NCBI GenBank assembly: GCA_002385805.1 | Contig: DGEF01000019.1 | Location: 1 to 33,876 of the forward strand | DNA: 33,876 nucleotides | From: Peptococcaceae bacterium UBA3933 | GTDB taxonomy: Bacteria; Bacillota; Peptococcia; Peptococcales; BICA1-8 | Direction: 5' to 3' | Part shown: positions 7,268-15,390 of the stretch, in pieces | Layout: every line of letters starts with the position of its first letter | How positions within the stretch are numbered: position 1 is the first letter of the stretch | The notes under the pieces: generated by a model | What the model saw: only the letters and a program-made list of their open reading frames with translations | Database searches by the model: none | Told to the model about the DNA's origin: nothing | Program-made: the position numbers and the translations under genes

Positions 7268-7301
7268 TACTAGTATACTTTACCATAATACGTCTTTTTT
7301 T

Positions 7302-8714
7302 TCAAACATATTCTCTATCTACCAACTCAAGAACTATAAATTTTTTTGTTCCCGGAGAAACCTTGTAATCATCATTAATGGTTAAACCTGGCAACCAAAC
7401 AATCTCATTTTCCTGACAAACCAAGGGGAGTAAATCTCTTACATCTCTTTCTATTTTTCGATTAATAAAATAATCTTTTAATTTTTGGGTTCCCCCTAAC
7501 CCTAATGGTCTGATTCGGTCTCCCGGCTGCCTTGTGCGGACAATTAAAGGTGACTTTATTTTATCTCCGTCCAAAACCACTTTGAAAAAATCCCCCTTTA
7601 ACCGGGGTGGTTTGGCAGAGTAATAAGCTTTTAAAAGTTTCTGCTGTTTTGGTAAGAGCAATTCTCCGGGAATCTCCCAAATTAGATATAAACCTTCTTC
7701 CGGTTTTCTCTTTTCCTTTTTATCTGTTTGGATTAATTCAAAGTAAGTATAACTTTTTTTCAAAAGTACCTGCTCCGGTAAAAGAAACTTCTGCAAACCT
7801 TTCTTGTTCTTACAAATTTCGATAACCTTTTCCACATGAGTATACCCTAGGTTTTGAAACTCCGGTTTCAGCATTTTATATAGCTTACGAACAGTTCTCC
7901 TTTTCAGGGCTAAATCTAAAAGATTAAATTTTTCTAAATCTATTTTTATTTTATCCTTTGTTTGTTCCAACATGATTTCCGGCAAATTTTTTTCCAGCAG
8001 GTTTTCCCAAAAACAGTTTTCTGCCCAGATTATATCTTCTAATTTTAGCAAATTTTTTACTATTTGGGGATTAAATTCTTTTTGTAAACAGGGTAATAAA
8101 GATAATCTTATCTTATTCCTCAGATATATATCTTCTGTATTAGTAGGATCCAGACGATATGGTAAACTTTCCCTTTTGCAAAAATCTAAGATTTGTTCTT
8201 TGTTGACCCGGGCCAAGGGACGAATTAACCAACCATGCCGGGGAGGCATTGCCGCAAGACCGTCCAAACCGGTTCCCTGAATCAGGTGGAGGAGTATTGT
8301 TTCCGCCCGGTCATCCGCATGGTGACCTAAAGCCAGTTTAGTTGCCCCGATCTTTTCCCCTACCTGGCGGTAGATTTCGTGACGTACCTTATGTCCCGCT
8401 TCCTCCGGGGATAATCCCTGCTCCTTACTTAAAGCCGGCACATCCCTTTCAAAGATACTCCAGGTTAACCCCCATTTTTCTGCCATTTTCGCCACAAACT
8501 CGGCTTCTTCCCGGGCCTGTTGTCCCCGAAACATGTGGTTAACATGAACTACATGAAGCGTTAAATCATATTTTTCTTTTAAGGAACGAAGAACAGCCAG
8601 TAAGGCCATGGAATCAGGGCCACCGGAAACACCTACCACTACCCGGTCACCTTTTTGCAAAAGTTCATAATCCGTTATTGTTTTTAAAACCAACTCCCAA
8701 AAGTCTAGGGACAT
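7302..8714 (-). CDS. tilS: tRNA(Ile)-lysidine synthase
   Basis: TilS uses ATP and lysine to convert C34 of the CAU-anticodon isoleucine tRNA to lysidine, which is essential for AUA decoding. The PP-loop ATPase signature SGGPDS is at residues 30-35 of the 470-aa product. HHADDRAETILLHLIQGTGLDG-type sequence (split here: HHADDRAETILL, then HLIQGTGLDG) follows, and the C-terminal substrate-binding domain has RTRQPGDRIRPLG. I start at the ATG at 8712-8714, with GGAGGT 7 nt upstream. The earlier in-frame ATG (8727-8729) lies in the tail of the spoIIE terminator. It occupies the conserved place after spoIIE and before ftsH. Confidence 0.95.
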   Translation of the reverse strand: MSLDFWELVLKTITDYELLQKGDRVVVGVSGGPDSMALLAVLRSLKEKYDLTLHVVHVNHMFRGQQAREEAEFVAKMAEKWGLTWSIFERDVPALSKEQGLSPEEAGHKVRHEIYRQVGEKIGATKLALGHHADDRAETILLHLIQGTGLDGLAAMPPRHGWLIRPLARVNKEQILDFCKRESLPYRLDPTNTEDIYLRNKIRLSLLPCLQKEFNPQIVKNLLKLEDIIWAENCFWENLLEKNLPEIMLEQTKDKIKIDLEKFNLLDLALKRRTVRKLYKMLKPEFQNLGYTHVEKVIEICKNKKGLQKFLLPEQVLLKKSYTYFELIQTDKKEKRKPEEGLYLIWEIPGELLLPKQQKLLKAYYSAKPPRLKGDFFKVVLDGDKIKSPLIVRTRQPGDRIRPLGLGGTQKLKDYFINRKIERDVRDLLPLVCQENEIVWLPGLTINDDYKVSPGTKKFIVLELVDREYV

Positions 8715-8728
8715 TTTGTTGACCTCCA

Positions 8729-8763
8729 TAAAAAAGCCTACAGAATTAATTCTGTAGGCTTTT
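8729..8763 (-). terminator. Intrinsic terminator of spoIIE
   Basis: AAAAGCCTACAG and CTGTAGGCTTTT pair perfectly around AATTAATT, with a T-run on the minus strand. The tilS ribosome-binding site follows directly, so tilS depends on read-through or a promoter I did not identify. Confidence 0.9.
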
Positions 8764-8790
8764 CAATAATCCTCCTTACATTTTGTCCAT

Positions 8791-11130
8791 TTATTCCGAA
8801 CGGTAGTCGATGCGGGCTACTAACACCGTTAAATCGTCTTTGATGCGGTCATGTAAACTTTTCCGGGCCAGCTCAATCAGATAATTGGCTATATTTTGGG
8901 GTTCTTCTTGAGGCAGGGCCTGGATGACTTTCGTCCATTCTTCAATATTTCCGCCTAAAGCCTCAAAAACCCCGTCACTCATCTTGATTATTAAATCACC
9001 CACCTGTACGGGAAATTGAAAATATTCCGGTTCCACATGGTTTAATATGCCTATGGGCAATGATTTGCCTTTAATAACTTGCACCTGGGTACGCCTTTTA
9101 ATAAAAGAAGGACAGGCGGCTATTTTTATGAATTCTGCCGTAGCGGAAACTTCATTTATTACCGTCATGTCAATAGTGGCAAAGGAATCCTTGGTGGAGC
9201 GTAGTAATAAAACGGAATTTACTGTGTCTACCGCCATTTGATTGCCTAATCCTGCGGCTAACAGTTTTTCCAAAAGATGAACAGCCGTATTGCTTTCAGC
9301 ATAAGCCTCTTCTCCTGCTCCCATGCCGTCACTTAGAATCAAAGCAAATTTCCGGTCCGGTAAGCTGAGACAGGACCAATTATCTCCGGAAACACTGCTG
9401 CCTTCTTTTATGGCTACAGCCGCTCCGGTAGTCACGGCATAAGTTTGACTGGGATTTAAATAATAGGTGCAAGTTTTATTGCCGGAAGTGGGACAGCGAG
9501 TGGTTTTGACCGTATAAGTCCTGTCCATAATTTGGGAAATCCTTGGAGCGATAAATTGCATACACCAGTTTCGTTCGGGGCAAGCCCGTTGCACAATAAC
9601 GATTTCTTTATCTCCCCCGGAATTTTCAATAACCTTAACATTTTGTACATTAATATTAGCATCCAATAACTCACTTTTAATATATTCAGCCAGTTCCTCA
9701 TCAGTAGCTGAACGGTATTTTAAAATCTTAGAAAATCCTTGGACTAACTGAGCCATGCCCGCTAACTGCCGGGAAACAACCTCCTGGGATTTTTTCAGTT
9801 TTTCCTGATAATACTTTTCCTGCTTGAACAGCTTTAATTGACAGCTTAAAGCTATGCTTAATTCCCGTAGACGCATACACCGCCGTTGAAAATCATAGGG
9901 GAAAAACTGTTCACTGATCCGCTCATTTTTTTCTCCTTTAGCACAAACCCTCACCAGAGAACGATAAGTTTTAGCCAATTCTTTATCCCAACAAATACTG
10001 CGCAAAGAACAGTTGTCACAAACCTGCCGGGCTGTTTCATCTAAAATTTTATTTACCGGATTTTCCTCCATATTTTGCACCCTTGTTTCTGTAGGCAAAA
10101 ATGCGTTACTTAACTCTGAAAGAACTCCGGAAACTAAATTAATTTTTTGGGCACTTTCCTCTGTTTCTTGCCAGATGGGTTCAGTTTCTTCAGGTTCATT
10201 TTCTTCAATCCGGAAGAAGGAAAGGGGAGTAAGGAGAAATACTACACCGGCTAAGAAAGTTTCTACCAAAGTCATGATTACCTGATCTGATCCTGCGAAA
10301 TACATGGACAACATCAGGTTTCCTAAAGTAAAACCAATTAAAATGCCAATTCGACCCAGGCTTTGGAATACTCCTCCTAAAAGACCTGATAAAGAATAAA
10401 ACCCAATGGTAACTGTACTGAAATTACCCCCGATACTGGGTACCAAACCTACCAAGGTACCTACCGCCGCTCCCCCTCCAGGGCCACCCAAGAAGCAGCC
10501 TAGTAGAACAGCAAACCTTGAGAGGAAACTCTGAATATTAACACCGAGTAAATAAATATCGCCAAAACCCAGTAAAACGCCTAAACCCAGGATAAAACAA
10601 CTTATTTTATCTTCCAGGTTTAAAGGAATGTTTCTCTGTCTTTTTTCCCAAGCCCCCAGGGAAGTAAGTGTTACTAAAGTAATTAATCCGGCAAAAAAGC
10701 TTTCAAAAAAAGTTGTGACCCAACCGTAAGGAGAACCCAGGCCAAAAAAAATAAAAATGCTGTTAACAATAAACACTATGGCAGTAACCATAGAGGGGAT
10801 GATTATCCATTGTTGTCTGCCTAAAACGAATTGGTTAAACAAGACCATGAAGACAACTAACAGGATAATGCTCTGGGACCAAAACTCAGCCCCCTCTGCT
10901 ATTAAATATACTCCCAACAAAGATCCTGCTAACATCCCCCACCTTTTTTGCTTGTCCCAAACGGAAACAGCTCCCAAAACAGCAGGAGCAAAAGGCCTTA
11001 TTTCTCCCAAAAGCAAGGACTGGGCCAGGATAAATCCTAAAAAACCAAATAATAAATTATCCCAGCGCAGGAAATTTAATAATTGGTAGCTTGCTTTAAA
11101 CTGCCGGTTAACCGTTGTTTTACTCAGCAT
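8791..11130 (-). CDS. spoIIE: Stage II sporulation protein E, serine phosphatase
   Basis: SpoIIE dephosphorylates the anti-anti-sigma factor SpoIIAA, releasing sigma-F in the forespore, and takes part in polar septation with FtsZ. The N-terminal ~300 residues are highly hydrophobic (about ten membrane segments). A central cytoplasmic region contains CDNCSLRSICWD, a cysteine cluster. The C-terminal PP2C domain has ILSDGMGAGEEAYAES and, near the end, KMSDGVFEALGG, both with metal-binding aspartates. At 779 aa it is slightly shorter than the ~827-aa B. subtilis protein. The ATG has AAGGATGGTG upstream. Its promoter shows the 21-bp spacing of Spo0A-activated genes. Confidence 0.97.
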   Translation of the reverse strand: MLSKTTVNRQFKASYQLLNFLRWDNLLFGFLGFILAQSLLLGEIRPFAPAVLGAVSVWDKQKRWGMLAGSLLGVYLIAEGAEFWSQSIILLVVFMVLFNQFVLGRQQWIIIPSMVTAIVFIVNSIFIFFGLGSPYGWVTTFFESFFAGLITLVTLTSLGAWEKRQRNIPLNLEDKISCFILGLGVLLGFGDIYLLGVNIQSFLSRFAVLLGCFLGGPGGGAAVGTLVGLVPSIGGNFSTVTIGFYSLSGLLGGVFQSLGRIGILIGFTLGNLMLSMYFAGSDQVIMTLVETFLAGVVFLLTPLSFFRIEENEPEETEPIWQETEESAQKINLVSGVLSELSNAFLPTETRVQNMEENPVNKILDETARQVCDNCSLRSICWDKELAKTYRSLVRVCAKGEKNERISEQFFPYDFQRRCMRLRELSIALSCQLKLFKQEKYYQEKLKKSQEVVSRQLAGMAQLVQGFSKILKYRSATDEELAEYIKSELLDANINVQNVKVIENSGGDKEIVIVQRACPERNWCMQFIAPRISQIMDRTYTVKTTRCPTSGNKTCTYYLNPSQTYAVTTGAAVAIKEGSSVSGDNWSCLSLPDRKFALILSDGMGAGEEAYAESNTAVHLLEKLLAAGLGNQMAVDTVNSVLLLRSTKDSFATIDMTVINEVSATAEFIKIAACPSFIKRRTQVQVIKGKSLPIGILNHVEPEYFQFPVQVGDLIIKMSDGVFEALGGNIEEWTKVIQALPQEEPQNIANYLIELARKSLHDRIKDDLTVLVARIDYRSE

Positions 11131-11200
11131 GCAAACACCATCCTTTTCCGGCTCAACCAGTTCAACTGCTTATGACTTTGGTCTTAAGGGGTCGAAATTA

Positions 11201-11287
11201 ATTATAGTACATTTTGCTGGAAATTTATGTTAAAATATGTTAGGCTTGTCCCAAAAAATTTCTATTTTTAAAGACAAATTTAGACAA
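11201..11287 (-). promoter_or_regulatory. Spo0A-type sigma-A promoter of spoIIE
   Basis: On the minus strand a consensus TATAAT (11201-11206) lies 21 bp from TTAACA (11228-11233). The B. subtilis spoIIE and spoIIG promoters have the same unusually long spacer and are activated by phosphorylated Spo0A. Upstream are two direct repeats, TTGTCTAAA (11279-11287) and TTGTCTTTA (11269-11277), exactly 10 bp apart. They resemble the Spo0A box TTGTCGAAA. Confidence 0.65.
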
Positions 11288-11312
11288 GTATTTTAGGCAA
11301 GGGAAAGAAAAC

Positions 11313-11342
11313 AAAAAATTCCGGGTCCTTAAAACCCGGAAT
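11313..11342 (-). terminator. Terminator after the SPOCS-like gene
   Basis: ATTCCGGGT and ACCCGGAAT form a strong stem followed by a T-run on the minus strand, about 65 nt past the stop codon. Confidence 0.88.
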
Positions 11343-11407
11343 GATAAATTTCATAGGCTAAACTTGTCGTATAATCTCTAGAAAATATCCATCTTTTCTT
11401 CACTTTA

Positions 11408-12769
11408 TTACAGGGAAATTGACTTAGTCTCACTTTTATCTTTTATTCCTCCCTTTAATTTTCGCATGTGTTTGGCCATCCGTTCCCGGCTGCTTAGCCG
11501 AGATGTATTCTGTTTTTCCCACTTAACGGCTTGTTCTTTCTCTTTTTTGTTTTCCTCTTCTACCACTACAGCAGGTGTTTCTTCCGTTACAGTTTCTGTT
11601 AAAATGATCTGTACTGTTTTTTCCTCTTCAACCTCTTCTTTAGATCCGTCTTCGAATCGGTTTTCCGCCTCTTGGTTTATTTCTTTAACGTTATTTTCTT
11701 CAGTAATCAGAGAATTAACACCCAATTCCTCTTTTTCTTCTTTCTGTGGTTCTTCTTTGCTTATTTCAGTTACAGTTTCAAGTTCTTCTGCCTCCTGGAT
11801 ATTTTCCGCTTCTTTTAATTCTTCTTTTTGTTCAATTATTTCTTTAATTTCCTTCTTTGTCTTTAATTCTGCTTTAGTAATGTTATCAGTTCCCTTTAAT
11901 TTCAGTTCATTTTCTTTTTTGCCTTTAATCATTTCCGTTAAATTTTTTACGGTACCCATCATTTCTCCCCACATATTGCTTTGACTCAGCGGTAAAAAGC
12001 TCACCAGGGAGAATTTCCCTTCCAAAATCAATTCTCGAGAGTTAACCAGCCTGCTGTTAAGCTCCATGGCAACAATGGTGAAGGGCCCGAAAGCAGGGGC
12101 TTCTTGTTTCAGTTGAATCGTTTCCGTAAAAGGTTCTACTTTTCTGACAGAAGAAATTTTATCTCCGGAAAATTGTTCCCCAACGTACAATACAGTTATT
12201 TCCTTTAACCCATAAACCTTTAATTCCCTGCCTGTTAGTTGATGCTTGAAAGGTTTAAATTTAATATTTACTCCTAGTACTTCTTCGGCTTTAGGAAAAT
12301 CCTTTTCCAGATAGATGGATTCTTCTCTGGAAAATTCACCCAGGACCTCTTTCCCTCCCCTTAGTCCCCACTGTTGGGAAGCAGTTACAGCCACTACAGC
12401 TTCAATTAAAATATTGCGGGAACCAATCAACCTAGCGGTAATAAATTTAACGTCAACACCGGGGAAACCCTGAGCATTAAAGGGTGTAGGTCCTTGAAAA
12501 GGAATAATGAAGTTCAACCTCTCTACTATTCTATTTCGAAGGCCTTGATATTTCAGCTCCACGAGTAAATTGCCCGTTAGCCAGCGATAATTGTAATTAC
12601 TCAGTAGATTGCTTTTTCCTGTTACTTCAAGGATTTTACCTACATTAGGTTTGCCTAAAGGAATTTGAATCATAGTCTTTATAGTTATGTAGGATGTTGT
12701 CTCCCCTTGCATTCCGCCCAAATTATTCCATATATATGATACTCCATGTGGATCCATTGGTGTATACAT
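11408..12769 (-). CDS. SPOCS/DUF3794-like spore protein with acidic low-complexity tail
   Basis: I do not recognise an exact orthologue of this 453-aa protein. Residues ~35-270 contain two or more beta-rich repeats such as GKILEVTGK, RELKVYGLKEITVLYVG and FTETIQLKQE. This pattern is typical of the SPOCS (DUF3794) domain found in spore-coat and morphogenetic proteins such as SipL. Residues ~280-430 are a Glu/Lys-rich, probably coiled or disordered segment, and the C-terminus is basic (RERMAKHMRKLKGG). There is no signal peptide and no LysM domain is visible. The ATG is preceded by GGGGTG at 6 nt. It stands alone between a terminator and spoIIE, so a sporulation role is inferred from domain style and neighbours. 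Confidence 0.6.
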   Translation of the reverse strand: MYTPMDPHGVSYIWNNLGGMQGETTSYITIKTMIQIPLGKPNVGKILEVTGKSNLLSNYNYRWLTGNLLVELKYQGLRNRIVERLNFIIPFQGPTPFNAQGFPGVDVKFITARLIGSRNILIEAVVAVTASQQWGLRGGKEVLGEFSREESIYLEKDFPKAEEVLGVNIKFKPFKHQLTGRELKVYGLKEITVLYVGEQFSGDKISSVRKVEPFTETIQLKQEAPAFGPFTIVAMELNSRLVNSRELILEGKFSLVSFLPLSQSNMWGEMMGTVKNLTEMIKGKKENELKLKGTDNITKAELKTKKEIKEIIEQKEELKEAENIQEAEELETVTEISKEEPQKEEKEELGVNSLITEENNVKEINQEAENRFEDGSKEEVEEEKTVQIILTETVTEETPAVVVEEENKKEKEQAVKWEKQNTSRLSSRERMAKHMRKLKGGIKDKSETKSISL

Positions 12770-12831
12770 TCATTTCACCCCTTCTTGTATGTTCGGCATC
12801 ATATCATATGATTGAAGGGGCAAATTTGTGC

Positions 12832-12860
12832 AAAAAAACCTGCCTGCCGGCAGGTTTTTT
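12832..12860. terminator. Bidirectional intrinsic terminator
   Basis: AAAAAACCTGCC and GGCAGGTTTTTT form a near-perfect palindrome with a 4-nt loop, flanked by A and T runs, so it could stop transcription from either side. It lies between the palindromic repeat block and the SPOCS-like gene. On the minus strand it could end read-through from the ppx/zinc-ribbon unit. Confidence 0.85.
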
Positions 12861-12910
12861 AGTAATCAGTAACAAAATTTAGTGGCTAGTTTTTAGTGGC
12901 AGGTCACCAT

Positions 12911-13119
12911 CATGAAAATATTTACTTTCGCTAAGCTAAAACTCCGAATCGGAATAATCTAAGCTTGCCTCAGATAAAAGCTGACCGTGCTCAATGGGCC
13001 GTCCATGGCCCAAATCGCACTCCGCCCGACGTCCTGTCGGGCGGTCAGCTTTTATTTCTTCGGCTTCGCTAAGATTATTTAGCCGATTCTCCGTATAGCC
13101 GCTCAAGTAAAATTTTCAT
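12911..13119. repeat. Palindromic element, copy 1
   Basis: This ~209-bp imperfect palindrome has end repeats ATGAAAATATTTACTT and AAGTAAAATTTTCAT. Inside these are CCGAATCGGAATAATCT against its complement near 13071-13092, then ATAAAAGCTGACC (12974-12986) against GGTCAGCTTTTAT (13043-13055). Two inner hairpins follow: GGGCC/GGCCC at about 12997-13011 inside GTGC/GCAC, and CCGCCCGAC (13022-13030) with GTCGGGCGG (13036-13044). There is no open reading frame, no clear target-site duplication and no flanking transposase. The other copy, inverted, is at 18101-18304. Confidence 0.85.
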
Positions 13120-13410
13120 TCACTGCGATGCACACTGAACCATCCTTCTAAAATAAATACATAAAAAATTGCATCATATAAAAATGTCATTCTTGTAGAT
13201 GCATCCTGAAAAGTTAACATTCATCGGATGCATCATGCATTATATCCCAAAGGAAAATGCTGACCGAAGAGCTAACCCATGAGCCGTCATGCCTTCATCC
13301 AGATTAGCCCATGTGCCGTAATGCCGTCCCAAAAACTTAACCTAAAAAGCATTGATGCTGACATACAGTTTGGCTCGTGGGCCATAATGCTAACATTCAG
13401 AATATCTACA
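13120..13410. repeat. Accessory block of palindromic element copy 1
   Basis: No gene is visible here. The block holds GATGCATCCTGAAAAGTTAA, CATCGGATGCATCATGCA and TATATCCCAAAG, all matched in reverse complement at about 17855-17935. These are followed by degenerate ~32-bp units of the form TAACCCATGAGCCGTCATGC (13273-13330 and on). The block lies between copy 1 and the zinc-ribbon gene stop. Confidence 0.65.
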
Positions 13411-13416
13411 TAGCTA

Positions 13417-13590
13417 TTAATGACCTTCATTTGAGCTACCAATTATTTCGCACTGACCAGGCTTACACTGATTTTTACAAAAAGGACATGTTAGGCTTGC
13501 ACCTGTACTCATCATAGTACTGCTGGTAAACATGTGGCCACACTGGTTACATTTATAGGTGAGTTCGGCATTGTCGGGTATCTGAACCAT
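13417..13590 (-). CDS. Small zinc-ribbon protein
   Basis: This 57-aa protein has two CxxC pairs, Cys14/Cys17 in YKCNQCGHMF and Cys35/Cys38 in LTCPFCKN, spaced as in a zinc ribbon, plus Cys42 and Cys47. I do not know its family or function; small ribbons like this often bind nucleic acid or act as protein adaptors. I chose the ATG at 13588-13590 because AAGGAGGT lies about 11 nt upstream. The TTG three codons earlier is only 2 nt from that site. It follows ppx/gppA by 17 nt and is probably co-transcribed. There is a good reading frame and ribosome-binding site but no recognised homologue. Confidence 0.65.
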   Translation of the reverse strand: MVQIPDNAELTYKCNQCGHMFTSSTMMSTGASLTCPFCKNQCKPGQCEIIGSSNEGH

Positions 13591-13607
13591 TAAATCCAAC
13601 GACCTCC

Positions 13608-14504
13608 TTAATCAGTTTTTTTATTAGCATCCCCTCCGGAGGCCGTGATTATTAACCCGTATAAAATATCCTTTTCACTAACGATAATTTCTTTACAATT
13701 CAATTTTTTCATTAACTCCTCCAGAATAAGGGCCCCATAAGGTATTATGTCCGCTCTCTGGGGCTGAAGACCAGGCAGTTTTTTTCTTTCTTCCAGGCTT
13801 AAATTAAAAAGCAGCTCCTTTTGCTGCCTGACTTCTTCCAGGGTTAAGGTTTGTCCATGAACTAATTCCGGATTATACTTCCTTAATTTTAATTTAAGAG
13901 CAACTAAAGTAGTTACCGTCCCTCCGACTCCAATTAAAGCAAATTCCTCCGGTAATTTTTCTCCATCTAAATCCGCAAATAGTTGAGGAAAATTCTTGTG
14001 TAATTCAGGTTTTTCCGCTAGACGAACCGCCCCTATATTTATACTGTTAAGTCTGAGCCCTGTACCTGTGGGATAAACTAACTCCGTACTTCCCCCGCCA
14101 ATATCCAAGACAACCTTTACTTTTGATTCTCCGGTCAGCTCACTTACCGCTCCTAAGTAACTTAAATAAGCTTCTTCTTCACCGGAGAGAATTTCTAAAT
14201 GAATACCGGTATTCTGCCGGACCTCTTTTATTACCGTTTCCTTATTTTGTGCATCACGAACAGCACTGGTAGCTGTAATCCTGATTATTTGCGGCTCATA
14301 TTCCCGACATCTGTACATAAACCTTTTTAAGCAGTCAATGGTACGGTCTAATGCCTCTTTTTTAATGAAAGGGGATTCGCCTAATCCTTCCCCGATCCTG
14401 GTAATCTCCAGGTCCTGATAAAGAGAAGTAACATTACTTTTTTCGTAGCGGGCAATCAAAAGTCGGGTACTATTGGTACCTATATCAATTACGGCAATAA
14501 CCAC
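13608..14504 (-). CDS. Exopolyphosphatase / pppGpp phosphatase family protein
   Basis: This 298-aa ASKHA-fold protein is of the Ppx/GppA family, which hydrolyses terminal phosphates from polyphosphate or converts pppGpp to ppGpp. The phosphate-1 motif AVIDIGTNSTRLL is at residues ~4-16. VLDIGGGSTELV, the phosphate-2 loop, is at about 132-143, and GVGGTVTTLVAL lies further on. It has only the N-terminal catalytic module (about 300 aa), not the longer E. coli form with an HD domain. The start is the GTG at 14502-14504 with AAGGAGGG 7 nt upstream; the frame's first TTG lies in the preceding terminator. Which of the two activities it has cannot be told from sequence. Confidence 0.88.
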   Translation of the reverse strand: MVIAVIDIGTNSTRLLIARYEKSNVTSLYQDLEITRIGEGLGESPFIKKEALDRTIDCLKRFMYRCREYEPQIIRITATSAVRDAQNKETVIKEVRQNTGIHLEILSGEEEAYLSYLGAVSELTGESKVKVVLDIGGGSTELVYPTGTGLRLNSINIGAVRLAEKPELHKNFPQLFADLDGEKLPEEFALIGVGGTVTTLVALKLKLRKYNPELVHGQTLTLEEVRQQKELLFNLSLEERKKLPGLQPQRADIIPYGALILEELMKKLNCKEIIVSEKDILYGLIITASGGDANKKTD

Positions 14505-14523
14505 TGCTATTCCCTCCTTAACC

Positions 14524-14547
14524 AAAAAGCACCCGGTATCGGGTGCT
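14524..14547 (-). terminator. Terminator after the S1-domain gene
   Basis: AGCACCCG and CGGGTGCT pair around ATAC with T residues following on the minus strand. It overlaps the S1-gene stop and lies just upstream of the ppx/gppA ribosome-binding site. Confidence 0.8.
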
Positions 14548-14896
14548 AATATCTATTTCCACTTCTTCTTTTGGCATTTAAGTTTTTATTCAAAGAGGCT
14601 ATACGTTCATCACTGTCCTTTAAAAACTTTGATAATTTTTCTTCAAAAGAAATATCCGGTTTTGGTTTTGCTTGGCGAATTGACAATCCTATTTTGCCCT
14701 TTTCGTCAATATTTATGACCTTTACCTTTACTTTATCATTCTCCTTTAAAAAATCATTGACATCCTTCACATAGGTATCCGCTACCTCCGAGATGTGAAC
14801 TAATCCGGTAACACCACCTGGTAATTCAATAAAAGCACCGAATTTAGTAATACCTGTAACTAAGCCTTCAAGTATTTGGCCTTTAACTATGGACAT
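14546..14896 (-). CDS. S1 RNA-binding domain protein (YabR-like)
   Basis: This 116-aa protein is one S1 domain: GQILEGLVTGITKFGAFIEL and GLVHISEVADTYVKDV cover residues ~6-50, and KVKVINIDEKGKIGLSI completes the beta barrel at about residue 73. A charged C-terminal tail follows. B. subtilis YabR occupies the same place between divIC and spoIIE and has the same architecture. S1 domains bind single-stranded RNA; a role with ribosomes or RNA decay is likely but not established. GGGAGG lies 13 nt before the ATG, a long spacing, and no better in-frame start exists. Confidence 0.88.
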   Translation of the reverse strand: MSIVKGQILEGLVTGITKFGAFIELPGGVTGLVHISEVADTYVKDVNDFLKENDKVKVKVINIDEKGKIGLSIRQAKPKPDISFEEKLSKFLKDSDERIASLNKNLNAKRRSGNRY

Positions 14897-14984
14897 GCCT
14901 GAATTAAATCCTCCCTACCATTGAGTTAATTTATTATATCTATCATAATGAAAAAAAGTCAAGAGGTGATTTTCGCCAAGGTTA

Positions 14985-15275
14985 CTACTCTTTTTCCGCT
15001 GCCTCCATAATAATGGACTCTCCCGGTTTTACTAAACCCAGTTTTTCCCTGGCTATTTTCTCAATGGCTTCAGGAGTCTTTATATACTCTAACTGGTTTA
15101 AAAGTTCATTGTTTTCCATTTTTACCTGGTTTAATTTTTCAGTTAAAGCTTCTATATCCTTATTCAGCCGGTAGCCTTCATAGAAACCCTGGGCATAGTT
15201 AAACACAAGATAACCTACAAATAGTAAGAATACCACCTTTATTAACTTCCTCTTGTTTTTTCTCTTTCTTTTCAT
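14985..15275 (-). CDS. divIC: Septum formation initiator (DivIC/FtsB-like)
   Basis: This 96-aa bitopic membrane protein has a very basic cytoplasmic N-terminus (MKRKRKNKRKLIK), one membrane segment at about residues 13-30, and an extracytoplasmic coiled coil (about 38-75, leucine/asparagine heptads). It ends in the FtsB/DivIC signature TPEAIEKIAREKLGLVKPGE. Such proteins bridge early and late divisome components with DivIB and FtsL. I start at the ATG at 15273-15275 with GGAGG 10 nt upstream; the 12 residues before it in frame do not fit the family. It follows yabQ, as in B. subtilis. Confidence 0.88.
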   Translation of the reverse strand: MKRKRKNKRKLIKVVFLLFVGYLVFNYAQGFYEGYRLNKDIEALTEKLNQVKMENNELLNQLEYIKTPEAIEKIAREKLGLVKPGESIIMEAAEKE

Positions 15276-15337
15276 TATGATCAATCCTCCATTACCTGTT
15301 TTATTTTCCACTTCAACTTTAAAAGTCCTGCTACCAT

Positions 15338-15372
15338 AAAAAAATTCCGGTCAATCTAACCGGAATTTTTTT
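15338..15372. terminator. Terminator after yabQ
   Basis: AAAAAAATTCCGGT and ACCGGAATTTTTTT are a perfect inverted repeat with a 7-nt loop, able to act in both directions. On the minus strand it follows the yabQ stop by about 20 nt. Confidence 0.9.
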
Positions 15373-15390
15373 ATCGCCCTATTTAATTCT

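Noticed and set aside
11466..11984. 172-codon plus-strand frame rich in Ser and Phe
   Set aside because: It is the antisense of the Glu/Lys-rich tail of the SPOCS-like gene, a known artefact of GAA/AAA-biased codons.
12786..12810. Sigma-E promoter for the SPOCS-like gene (TCATAT-14-CATACA on the minus strand)
   Set aside because: The -10 would be only about 17 nt from the start codon, putting the RNA start inside the ribosome-binding site. It is possible but too weak to list as a feature.
12911..13119. Insertion sequence or MITE with known family
   Set aside because: No transposase, no target-site duplication and no match to terminal repeats I recognise, so it is reported only as a palindromic repeat.
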